From NCBI GenBank assembly GCA_033026295.1, contig CM065181.1:11565001-11629000 (forward strand): a stretch of 64,000 nucleotides of DNA, in the 5' to 3' direction. The first letter of the stretch is position 1; each line of letters opens with the position of its first letter. The position numbers were made by a program, and so were the translations under genes. The notes under the pieces were generated by a model that searched no databases, was not told the origin of the DNA, and worked only from the letters and a program-made list of their open reading frames with translations. Positions 36,692-48,500 of the stretch are shown piece after piece. This DNA is from Channa striata. Taxonomy: Eukaryota > Chordata > Actinopteri > Anabantiformes > Channidae.

Positions 36692-37839
36692 GGAGTGAAA
36701 ACTTGAACACCCCATGAGGTCAATGTCAGAGAAATATTTACTTACTGCGAGGTTAGTCACTGTAAAAATGCAGCGGTGGTTATTTATGATTTGATGGTCT
36801 GTCGGTTCCTGAAGGTAAATAGCTTGTTTATCCTGTACAGTGAGAAAACGTTGAAGGCACTTTGAAATGTCAATAGCCCTTAGTCACTTCTGTAAAGTGT
36901 GTACAGAATAATAGTTTTATGCAAGAATTATGTTTGCACAGTGTAGAAAATGTTCTGTTGTTTCGCAGTTTCACTGATTTTCATTGGCATCTGTAAAAAC
37001 AGTATCTTTAAAATGCTGTGTGAGAACAGGACAACAGCAGTAACACATAACAGCGTGTTTAACATTGAAATATGATCCTAATTTTCTGCTCACTTATCCA
37101 CACTGGAAAACCATGCGTGTCTGAGATTGTATATTTGAACGTGCATTTCTCTTTGTGTGAAACAACACTGTGGCTCTTTCAGCTAGAGCAACTGCACGGT
37201 GCATTCCGGGATGCGTCCGTGGCCGAGGGTGAGATTGGAGGAAGTGGGAGGGAGAAAGGGAGGGATGAAGGAAGTGGAAAGCAAAGAAAGAGAGACAGAG
37301 TTTTCTTTTGTCGTTGTTGAATGTTCTTGGTGAGTTGACATTATCCCCCTGGGGCGTAAAGAGGTGTTGTGTATTTTTCTACCCACTCACCTGCTGGGCA
37401 GAGTGTGGAGGCCATTACCTGACACTGATAGCTGTGCCGGGTTTTGTCCTTGGCCTGTATATTCTACAGCTGAATTCACAAGTGCTTCGGAGGTTTACGG
37501 CTAAGGGCGTTCTCCCGCACAGCCGCATTTGCTGTGTAATTGCGAGCTTTTTTCCGCGCGCTACCTCGGGTTTTTATCAATTACCGGATGATATCGTTCC
37601 AGATGATTCTGTTGGCCCAACTAACTATGTATATTCAGCTGGGGTGCATGACCTTCCTCAGATCAGAAGGGAATCAAAGTGGTTCAGTGGGTCACAATTC
37701 CCTATGTACCAGTGTTTTTTCATTGGCTTTCACTGAGTCATAAATCATTTTGAACTTTGATATTTGCAGGGCATTCTAACAAATGCCACTGTTAAAAAGA
37801 GAGCATCTCAGCCTCATCTCCTTTACCCCTGGCTTCCTA

Positions 37840-38000
37840 ACTCTCGCCCTCTTCCTCTCTGTCTCCCTCTCTATCTGTTTCCTCGGCTTCTTTCTCTTCC
37901 TTTCGCTTTCCACATCCATCTCTGCCTCTGTCTCTTTTGCTTCTTTCCCTTTCCTCTCTTCACTTCGCGTGAGAGGGAGAGAGACAGAGAGAAGCCTGAC
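37840..38000. repeat. Polypyrimidine block followed by polypurine block
   Basis: About 125 bp almost entirely C/T (ctctt, tctctgtctccctctctat and similar) passes directly into GAGAGGGAGAGAGACAGAG. The junction at about 37970 could form a hairpin or triplex. Low complexity; no coding support. Confidence 0.7.
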
Positions 38001-38196
38001 ACATGGGCCCAGTTCCTTAATAATGTCATTCGGTGTGAACGCTATTAGCAGATTACCCTTGGCTCAGGGCAGCCTTGCCATGTGCAGGAACTAGATAACC
38101 TTGTGTTTGGTAATTTAATATCAACACTTCCCCTCTTTTCTTACTATGCTTTACAACACACAAATACCCTTCTTGTCCCCTCTGGTCCTATTTCTT

Positions 38197-38198
<2 letters not shown>

Positions 38199-38231
<33 letters not shown>
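38199..38231. repeat. (AG)n tract
   Basis: Sixteen AG units without interruption. Confidence 0.95.
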
Positions 38232-38234
<3 letters not shown>

Positions 38235-38579
38235 ACAAGATAGCGACTTCTTGAAGATTCCTGTCCTCCACTGAGTAGTGTGGAAAATTGCCCCTTGTCC
38301 ATGGATGTGAGAAAATACATAAACAGGCTTAGAGTGAAAATTCCATCAGATTTAATGCAGTGAATTTAGCTCAGTGCAACATCAAAGGAGACGCCCATCT
38401 TTTAAAAAGCCCTGGATGGGGTAATGTCATTTTCCCCCTCCTCCTAGTTTTTCTCCTCGCGGGCTATCATAGGCCCAACATTTACCACATATCAGGGCTA
38501 TATGAAAAGCAGAGGAAATTTCTTGTCACACAGTTTGATTTTTTAAGAGAGTGTGAGAAGAGAGGGAACGACTGGAAGG

Positions 38580-38615
38580 GAGAGAGAGAGAGGGAGAGAG
38601 AGAGAGAGAGAGAGA
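38580..38615. repeat. (GA)n tract with one interruption
   Basis: GA repeat interrupted once by GGG. Further GA-rich stretches occur at 37245-37300 and 39115-39140. Confidence 0.9.
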
Positions 38616-40424
38616 TCTACTACTTAAAGGAACAAGCCGTCATGGAATCAAATCCCACGCTCTATCCCCCACAAGCTGAATCACAATCCTGCATTAGCTG
38701 CTATATCACACTTCGTCCTGCTGCTGCTCTATTTTCCTGCTGCCTGTGAGCCAAGCAGGAGCAGGAGGGCCAGACGCCACGACCCTATCGCTCACCGGCA
38801 CTCTCTCACACCGGCATTACCACGCCTTTATCTCATCTCCTGCAGCCCGGCACGGCCGGCTGCCACTCGGTCCTCCAGGCTACTTTACTAATAACCTATT
38901 CCTTATCAGCCACTGTGCACCTCTGCCTATGATCAAAGAGCCAATTAATGGAGTGGGGAAAGGTGAAGCATTCAAATAATGGAGACAGCTGTTTTTCTCT
39001 GTTTGAGAAAATCCATTTTGTATTGTTATCGGCTCCAAGCAGCTCCCCCCCGACCAGCGCTTAATTCAAGTTGCTGTCTGCTTCTGTCTGGCTTGATAAG
39101 AGAGAGTGAGAAAAGACAGGGGAAGAGAGAGAGAGAGGGGGAATTGAGGGGAGAAGAAAAGAGCCGTGGTCACAATGAACTTGTGTAGAAGAATGTGGCA
39201 GGAATATCACCGCAGTCCAACTCATCCCTGAGCTTTATCTGCTCCACGGCGGTTCAGCTGAGAGATAAAGACGGGAGAGGATGGGGTCACAAAAATTGAG
39301 AAGCAGAGCTTCCCGAGCTGACGAGCTTCGCTGTCGTTTGTTCTAAAAGGGAGCAGCTGATCCCAGCTCTTTGAGGTCCAACACAATCACATAAGGCAAA
39401 AACCCGAGTTTAGTTAAGAGGTTAATTCCACTGGTGTCAGGGAATCATATAAATAACACCATCAAAGGCACTTAACAGCTTTCTTGTAATATATAGAACT
39501 CTTATTTTAACTCTTCTGTAAGTCCCGTCACCGTTCTTGGTGACATTTCAAGTTTTCAACTAATTATGGCATCAGTTATTGTTATGCTGGTTTATTAGTA
39601 ATTATTAAGTTAGTAATCACACACCCAGGTAACATACATATGGAAGGATAGTTACTTCTTGCTGGTTCTTTTTATCATACTCTCCTTTTAAGAGCCCGGA
39701 CACTTCCTGAGATTGCCATGCACCCTCAAATTCAGCCAATTAATAGTTTTCCTAGATACCTACTCATTTATCAATTATAAACGATTTTTTTCAAGAGCCC
39801 ACTTGCAGATGGAGATGATATTTTAACATCAATAAATGTTGTAGGACCTAAATGGTTTACAACCAGTTGCACAGGGTTATGAAATTTGAAGACATCCTAA
39901 AATAAATGTGGTTAAAGTTACTGGCCCCTTGCGGAACACTTCACACTGAATGTATTTGATCGAGTGCTTAATAATACAGAAGTGCCTAAAAAAACAAATA
40001 TGAATACTAATGTCAGCCAAGGTCCATTGCTCAAAATATAAACTTATCCAACTCTCTCACTTGATGTCAGCACAGCACTGTCCTTCCACAATGTGCCCGT
40101 AAGCAGGAAATAATTACTGTACAACATTAACTGCAAGTGATTCCATTTATCATTTAATTTTACATATATGTGGCATGCTAGCATGTTTCCAAATACACCC
40201 AATCTTTCAAATCAGGTTTACATAATGTTTCTCTGTGGGCTTCATTTTTAACTGACACTAAAAAGTATGACGCAACTCTGTAATAAGGTTTTTTTTAGAA
40301 GCATAAATCAGGATATGGATAAAAGAAAATGCACTAAATACCCTTTGGAGAACAGTTAAATGCATTATTAAAAAACAGCAGACCTATAGTCCAGAGCAGG
40401 CTCTCCGCAAAAACGGAGTCACTG

Positions 40425-40915
40425 AGTCATCTTTGACGCCCCTGAAGGACTTACAAGTTTCAGCAGCTGAGGTGCACAACACAAAAAATGCGCTTATTAA
40501 ATTTTGCTTTTGGCCATCAGAGTAGACATTGCACATCATTACAAACACCATTTCTACTGTGAAGCATGGTGGTGGCAGCATCACACTGTGGGGATGATTT
40601 TCTGCAGCAGACCCTGGAAGGCTTGTGAAAACGAATACAGCAAAATATCGAGAAATCCTGGAGGTAAAGCTGATGCATTCTGCTAGAGAACTGTGACTTG
40701 GAAGACAAGGACCTCAAGCGCACAACAAAGTTTTGTTGATGTTCTGGAGTGCCTGAGTCAGACCACAGACCTCTATCCAATTTAGCATTTATGGCTAGAC
40801 TTTGAAAAGGGCTGTTTACTTCCAATCTCCATGCAATCTGACAGAGCTTGAACAGTTTTACAAAGAAGAATGGTGAAAATTGTAGGTGAAATCTTCAAAG
40901 GGGAAAGAGTACTTT
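40425..40915 (+). pseudogene. Decayed Tc1-like transposase remnant
   Basis: A DNA stretch recognisable as the middle and 3' part of a Tc1/mariner transposase of the type common in fish. It includes the VKHGGGSI-LWG block (40559-40594, followed by an in-frame stop), 'tctgcagcagaccctggaag', a segment matching the catalytic-region DNA 'aacaaagttttgttgatgtt' and 'ggagtgcctgagtcagacca', and 'gacagagcttgaacagtttt'. Reading frames are broken by stops and indels, and neither terminal inverted repeats nor a complete 5' half were found. It is a dead copy. Confidence 0.8.
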
Positions 40916-41969
40916 TTATAGACCCGCATATGTTGCAGCAGATGCTGTGGGCAATGCATTAGAGAGAGGAAGAGAGAAACGCGCAGTCAGTCACCGAAAA
41001 TTAAAGGAGCCATAAAAAAAGAGGAAAGGAGTAATTTTCAAGTCCACATTTAAGTCCATAATTATTGTCATAATATCACTGATTACTGCAAAGGCTTGGT
41101 CGGAATACCTTAAGAATAGCCTGTGTATAAAAGCTAGGGCCGACATGTTTTGAGCTTGGAGTTTCTGTGACGTCCCTTTTTTCGACAATAGGCACTGTTC
41201 CTATTTCCCATCTATATATTCAACATCTTAGATTGGTGTTTAACTGTGTTGCGAGCTGAAGGGTCAACCAGCTGGGGTGAAATGACCTTTATTTACCCAG
41301 GTAGTGAGGACCTATTATAACTAACTAATTTTGTTTTCAGTCTGTTCTACAGTCTTCGTTTTTTCATTTTTCTTTATTTTTAACTTTTTCACCCTTTACT
41401 ATTTCCATATAGCTTTCTATTCACCTTTGAAAACACTGGCTCTAAAATGTGCAGTTTCTGTAGTGGATAGCGCCGGTATCCATGAGAACTTACACGAGTT
41501 TTAGTCAAACTCCAGAAATTGATTTTGTAGGCGAAATCTTTAAGTCCACGCACTCTTTTCCTGGCATTTATCTGGATGGTGTTGCTACTGGTGCTGTAAT
41601 GAAAGAACGTGAGTGTCAAGTCTCTGAGGCAGGTATTAACATATTTATTACACCGTAAAGAGAACAACAATACCAGAATTATACTGCAAAGTTTCACAGA
41701 CTGACAGACCATAGTTTACAGCCCAAAAAAAGAATAAAAAAAAAGAAACAAACAAAAAAAAAAGAAGAAATAAAATCAACAAGAAACCACAGTTCTGACA
41801 TAGTAGACTGGAAAGCTCTCTAGAGGACACTGACCCTAAGCGATAGAAGGACCGCTCAGTGACAGCCTACCACTAACCTGTGGTTTTCATGTCTCAGTTA
41901 AGTATTGCACAACAACTTGAAATCATTTGAGCTTTTTTTCACAATAAATTTTTATCAAGTGAACGCAGA

Positions 41970-42008
41970 CCACCACCCCCCACCACCACCACCACCCCCC
42001 CCGCCCCT
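41970..42008. repeat. CCA/C-rich simple repeat
   Basis: Runs of C and CCA units. A second C11-T7 homopolymer pair lies at 42193-42210. Confidence 0.9.
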
Positions 42009-44399
42009 GAAGTTCGACTAACCCCCCCTGGACTGATGCTACGGCCTTTGCTGTTCACTGTTGGCCCCGATCTTTCTGGATAAGAAGGAAATTGGAATAA
42101 CGTTTCCCTCTATTGTGAAAAAGGGGCATGCCTAAATTCATAGCCTTAATGTTTTTTAAGTTGGATTTTTACAAGCTTTATCTCTTGTATATCCCCCCCC
42201 CCCTTTTTTTGAATTTAGCCCAGCTGACAAGTCGACAAGCACTTTAGCATGTCTTCACAAAAGAGAAGAGGAGGAAAAGGTGGATGGGGAAACAGGAGAA
42301 AAAAAGAGCGAGAAACGTTTGTTATCTGTGACCTTAACTTGCATTGTCAAAATAGGAATCGACAACACATTTCTTTAAAATTAGCACATTTTTTTAAAAT
42401 CTGTTCAAACAATTCAAACTCTTGCTGTACTCTAGAAACGCCACAGGCATAAAGGAACATAACAAAAGTTTTTTCCGTTTTTTTCTCATTTGTATTCATT
42501 TATGTGTCATTTATTTATGAGGTCTGCATTGTTACCAAGTAGTGATATGGTTTTGCAGCTGTATGAGCTTCGACTTTGGGTTTTTTTTTATTTTCCTGTT
42601 CTCTTGTGCCCATTTGGTTTCGACTAGACCAGTATCAGCGCCGCGACTGATGCTCTTATCGTGCTGTAAGAGGTAGAGTGAGACTTGTTTGCCACGGAGG
42701 AATTTGTAGCAAAACGCACATAGAAGAGGGAAGAAGGAAAAAAAATAGAGCTTCTCAAAGAACCATTGAGCAATTACGTTTGCTTACTTATTTTTTTTTA
42801 CTTTTTTTTACACCCAGGTTTTGCCCTGATTATAATGAACACACAAGTCATTTGATCTATACTTTCAAATACACTAGTGTTAAAACAGCTTGGCTGTTTC
42901 TTCACAGCTTCTGAGGAGTTGCGAGTAGGGTGTCAGACACCTTTTTGGATCGTTTAACCCTTTAGAGTCAAGAATGCAGGTGTACTTTAGACGACAAGGG
43001 ATAGATGAGGAAGTACAGAGGGAGCAAACCGGGCCTCCACTTGTTCCTTGAGGTCAGAATTTGTAACGCGCTTCTGTGTAGCACCAGGATGTTTGGGCTG
43101 AAGAGCTTCTGTGTGCGTCAGGGTAAGTGCTCTTTTACTGTGAATGAGAGGTTGGTTTTATTTACGCTGAAGGTTTACAACCACACTGCTACTGATTATC
43201 TATCCCAAAAATGACATACTCTGGTATAAATAAATATAAAACAAGGATAAATGCCATTGGCGTGAAAGCGCAGTCTCACATTCACCTCTTTAGGAATAAA
43301 GAACTTAACTGCTTAAAGCTGAAATGAGCACTTAATCTGACATTTGTGTAATGAGAAAATGTCTGAACCAGACCAGAAAACATCTCATAAATGACTCCCA
43401 AACTAGTTACAGAAATTATGAGTCACATTAGTTATTATTGCTCAAGTTAAAATGTAACACTGCTGCAAAAATGTTCATTATGTTTGAAGTCACACCTTCT
43501 CATTTCACAATGAAAGATGAGCGCCATTGGTTTCCACGAGGGATTAAAATAAATGACTTTCATGACACTGAAGTTGGTTTTTTCACGTGAACATGTGAAC
43601 AAAACCTGCAGATATAGTTAACTAAACGTTTGTGAGAAGAAACCTTTTTTTGAAAATTGTTTAAATCAGGATTTTGGTCCTTGGTGTCAGTCTTTGGCTG
43701 TTTTTGGTTTTTTTTTTTTGTGTATTTCTAGTGTTAATACTGTGTGTTACCTGGCGCCTTGCAGTGTTAAAGCTGTCAATCGGAGTCTACACCTCTGCAT
43801 TTGGAAAGTTAGTTTGTTAGAATATTTTATTTTTTCTAGTTTTTTTGTAATTTTTTTTGGTTTGTTTTTCAATTTTCTAAAAAATAACTAATATTTAACA
43901 AACGTTCAATAATGTGCATGCACTGTCTGTTACTATCCAAAAACATTATGGCCGCATTTGTTGACTTGTTATAAAGTAAAACATAAGTGGGTTTGGTGAT
44001 TTTACATTTTTCCAACTCCCCCCATTCCCGTAAATGTAAAAACAGATAATGCTATCACTACATACAAAATGATTGATGAGTTATGGCTCTAACGACAACA
44101 CAAGTATGCTGAAAAGAAGCATGCCGAAATAACCTCTGTGACAGTGCAAATACGTTTATGTATGTCCCTTTTACAAAACATTTACGTTAGCATTCCACGC
44201 AACATGCTAGTTCTCAGAAAAGATCTGGGTCGGACTCAAGTAGCAGCTCTGAGATATAGCTTGTGTCTTTTCTTGAGGACAAAGGGAAGAAAAACTTATA
44301 GAACTACGAGGGATCTACCACTTACACAAAATAGAAAAGCAGCTTGGGAAAAAAAGATAACACTTTTTTTTTTTTTTTATATCTCTTTTTGCACCAGCA

Positions 44400-44426
44400 A
44401 GAGAGAGAGAGAGAGAGAGAGAGAGA
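44400..44426. repeat. (AG)n tract
   Basis: Thirteen AG/GA units preceded by a T15 run at about 44365-44379. Possibly inside the runx1t1 3'UTR. Confidence 0.95.
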
Positions 44427-45176
44427 ATTATAAAAGGTTTAGATTTGTGACTGGTTGAAGTTCTATGCATTGTCACAATTGTCCAACACATATACAATAA
44501 ATAACCATTGATGACACCACAGGACAGAAGTCTTAAACACCTTGACATCTACAGAAAATGAATAAGAACATGAAGAAAGATGAAAATGCTTTTTCAGAGT
44601 TAAGACAGGAGGGGAGCATCTGGGGTGAGTCTAGACTGTAGGTTGTCAGCTCTGAGTGGCCCAGCGGCTGCTGTCCCGCTGATTTGACAGTCTCGACTGG
44701 AATGATGACTTCACTTCCTGTCTGAGAGCTTCCGTGACCCACTGAGCATGTGCATGTAAATAGCACTCAGTACATCCTCCACACGTGCAGTGGGCAAAGT
44801 AGTTTTGTATCTTGTCCAAGAATTCTTCCTTTTACATCCTTCAGGGAGATGGATTTGTATTTCCCAGCCCACTGACCTGGATATTATTACAAGTGAGAGG
44901 GAAATAACATTGGTTGAACAGCTGGCTCTGCTTGCAATCTGCTGCACATCTGCCCATTTCATAGAGGTCTGTGGACCAGAGATTCAGCCCATCCCTCTCC
45001 AGGCAGCAAACGTTTTCTTTTAAGGGTTTTTCAAATCTAGTTTCTTTCTTTACAAAGACTGTTAATAACTTCTGTCTTTCCGCTTTCTAGTTTAAGTTAG
45101 TCCCTTGGTATGCTGTCAGGTAAAAGGTCTTGAGGTTTTCTAGTCTCATGTCCCAGGTACAGGAAGGAAATCCGTT

Positions 45177-45182
45177 TTTATT
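45177..45182 (-). terminator. runx1t1: Proximal candidate runx1t1 poly(A) signal
   Basis: TTTATT on the plus strand (AATAAA minus), 415 nt after the runx1t1 stop. RUNX1T1 transcripts usually have long 3'UTRs, so distal signals further left are also likely. Confidence 0.4.
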
Positions 45183-45596
45183 CAAGGACGAAAAATAAAA
45201 GCATTTAATAAAGGGGAGGTCAGATAAACCGCTCAGTCTCTTTATATTTACAGGAGGAAATAATAAGCTACAATGAGGGCAACATTAACAACAGCAAGCA
45301 CAATGACAAACGAACAACGAGAATAGCAAGTGTAATGATAAGAGGATGTCAATATTTAAATTCATTCATTCAAAACAAAGAATATCCTTGTGGTTCTTTA
45401 AAGTCATGGCAAGTCAATATGACCTGATTATGGACCTCCTCCTCCTCCTATGACTACGCTGCAAGATAGACAGAAGCATTGCCATCTCTTTCTGTTAGCC
45501 ACGTTAGCTTAGCATCTTTGCAAGGCAAGGTAGACAGTCATGCTGTTTTACGGTGCTTGGGCCCTGGAGGCCTTTGCCTCCACTGTCTATGTGTCT

Positions 45597-48500
45597 TTAG
45601 CGCTGTGTGCCATCCAGGGCAGAGGAGGACGGGGTGCTGGGGGTGGAGGAGCGAGGGGTAGCAGCAGGCGGGGTAGCAGCCGGGCTCCCAGTGCCGCTGC
45701 TTGGGGTGCAGGCGGACGAACTAATGGGAGCGGGGGTCTCCGACCCTGTAACGCCTGCCTGCTGCTGGATGGTCTGCTGTTGCTGGGCCTGAAGGGTTTG
45801 ACCACAGACATGGTGGTGTTTCTCCCAGTCCTTGTGCTGGCAGAAGGAGCCACAGTAGCGCGCTGTGTTGCACCCACTGCATGTCTCACTGGCTTTGCGA
45901 CCACAGTTCCAGCAGCTCTGACAAACAAACAGAGCGAAAGTTAACTAACACAAAAAAATATATATATAGCAGCAGGATTCACAATCTGAAAGACAAAAAT
46001 ATAATCAGGACCCCTTTTATTTGACACATCTATTGACATACAAAAAAATAATAATACTGTATATTTAATAAATGACCGCAAACAGCCACATCAGACTGAG
46101 AAACCAGTGAACATGATATAAAGATTAGCAACAGATGTCAGTGTAGCAGCCTGCACATCGATGGTCTGCTTTCTTTAAGCTTAAAACGACCCCAGACACA
46201 TCAAAAACCCATCTTTTGTTACACTTAGGGCCTCACACATATCTTGCTCCTATGGTGAGAGCATGTCAGGGTGGCTGCATATCCACAGGAAACATGAAAA
46301 CACGGTTACAGCTCTGTGAAAGCTCCTCTGGGATGTTTCCCTCTCATCAACATCCCTTCTGCAGTTGTCAGATGTGAGCCATATTACCCACTCACTTCAT
46401 TGATTAAACTTCAGTGGTGATTAGTAAGTCCTTCCTTTTTAAATCTCTGTCAGAAACTAAACAAGAGGGTAATCTAAAGAGAGGGTAAGCGTTGCTTGAT
46501 TAACCTATAAACTCACTTCTATTTGCAGAAAGCAAAAACTAAGCCACTCCCCCGACATAAAGGAGCATCACAGGGATGAACGCTGCAGTGGTTTTGAAAG
46601 ACGGTATCTTCTCTACCTCACTGGAGTCCTCCTGTTGGTTGATTATGGAGAGCGCGTCCTCGGCCGCCTGGCGCTTTGCTTCGGCCACTGTGTGCTCCAT
46701 CTTGGCGCGCTCGCTGCTGATCATCTCGTGAGCCTTGCGCTCAGCCTCTGACACGGCCTTCTGCAGCTCTGACATAGCTTGCCGCTTTACCTCATTCACT
46801 GCCTCTTCTGGAAAGAGTGTGGAGACAGAAGAAGTCAAGCCTCCCGTACCTGAAATGTAGTGCGCATTACATCATCCTGTCGCCTTCATTTTCAGTGAGT
46901 AGACTGCAAAATGTAAAACGTCACTATGTCTAACTTTGTCGGGCACACAACAATTTTTTTTAATATAAACATTTCTTTCACCAACAATTTTAAATTTGCA
47001 TAAAAATGCTTTTCAATTCCTGAATTTATGAGACATCTGAAAGACAGATTTGCAAGATAGTAACCATAAAACTGACAATGTCACTTAGTAAAGGACAAAA
47101 TCAGAGACATATTTTGTAGTTGTGGTGACATGACGACAAAAAAAAAAACTTTAACTGTAGTTTCTGGGTTTTTAAATCCCAGACTAAATAAACAGAATAT
47201 AGGCACTTTTATCCAATTATTCAGGCACATGCAGGCATATGCACATGTGATCGTAATTGGTATAATATATACTTATCCATATGCTAATATTATACACAAA
47301 ATCGTATATATTATTAATAGACCGAAGTGTGAATTTTTAATTGAAAAGTTAGGTCTTCCTATCTATCTATCCATCTATACATATTTGAAAACCATCCCTA
47401 ATACAAGAGCATAAACCAATTAATCCTAGGTAATCAGTCAGAAAATTTGCTTCTGAGCTGGAGCAATGTGTTATTTTATACTTGTTTTGCGGAGTGAATA
47501 ACCTCGCCATGCGGGTGTTAAGCGGTGGAATTCAAACTGAACGTCAAAGCAAAAGGAGGGCTTTTTGTTTGCTCCCATCAAGCCTGTAACTTGACTAATT
47601 GTGTATGCAAATCAGGCAATTTATATTTAAATTATGCATTTCCATTGTGATCCCAGAGGCCCATGCGGTGCGGGAAGTGGGAAACCGGTAGGACACCGTG
47701 CAAGGTGCTTGAATATTTATCACCAACTGTAAACATTTTGCCCATTTCAAACAGATGTATTCACCACCACTCTCCATTGTGTTAAAAATCCTGTTTTGCA
47801 ATCCTCCCTGGGTCACATTTAAATCAGTCTCCCCTCAGTCAGAATATATGTGACTGAAAAGGATGGTGGAAACACAGAGAAGAATGCGGGGAGAGTGAAA
47901 AATAGCAGCCACTATTTTAGCCTACAGACAAAAAGATAAATACAGCTTTATGTCTGACAAGTCCGCTTCACTTTACTTAATTTCTTTTGTACAAATTACA
48001 CTTGTACTACAAATGTTAAATCTGTTGTCAATACCAGACAGAATGTGTACTTTTCTGAAGACAGGAGCATTTTTTTTTCCTCCATTGTGATTGAGCTACA
48101 TTTTTAAACTGGGGTGGTTTTGTCTTTAACCTACTGTGCTGCCTGAAGTCATGGAAATTGCCCCGGTGTTGTGTGATATACGCCTTGTGCATGGAATTGT
48201 GATTACACACCAAATGCCTTAGATGGAAGATCAATCAAAGCTGGTGAGAAGAGGAGAGTAGTGGAGAGCAGGCAGAGCCCCGATGGTGAACTCAATTCAA
48301 TTTAAATGCATATTACTTGTTCTGAGTATCTCACACATCATGCTTGGTCAAGCAAGGGGACAATTTCTTTTCTCCAAGGGGTTTAAAAAGCAGATATACT
48401 GTATCACTGAAGGTGAATATAAAGTGGATTCCTCAAGCACCGAAGCCAGAAAATTCTCTTAGTTTTTAGGACAGTCACAATGGGGATTGCTGCTGCATTA

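Larger units (their letters stand above)
25132..45176. other. About 20 kb with no recognisable protein gene
   Basis: No spliced model with family features could be built on either strand. In human, SLC26A7 lies between LRRC69 and RUNX1T1; I saw no transporter-like coding segment here. Contents I can name: a teleost repeat copy (31832-32020), a Tc1-like relic (about 40425-40915), microsatellites, GA tracts, and several AT-rich, homeodomain-motif-bearing stretches that look like regulatory elements (listed separately). The right-hand 3-4 kb may include the distal runx1t1 3'UTR, since more TTTATT motifs occur there. Confidence 0.6.

Noticed and set aside
37308..37736. 142-codon plus-strand ORF with hydrophobic stretches, considered as an SLC26A7 remnant
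   Set aside because: No anion-transporter motif or exon pattern; the composition looks like chance translation.
45540..45944. Long plus-strand ORF over the last runx1t1 exon
   Set aside because: Shadow of the GC-rich MYND/Pro-Ser-Thr coding exon on the other strand.
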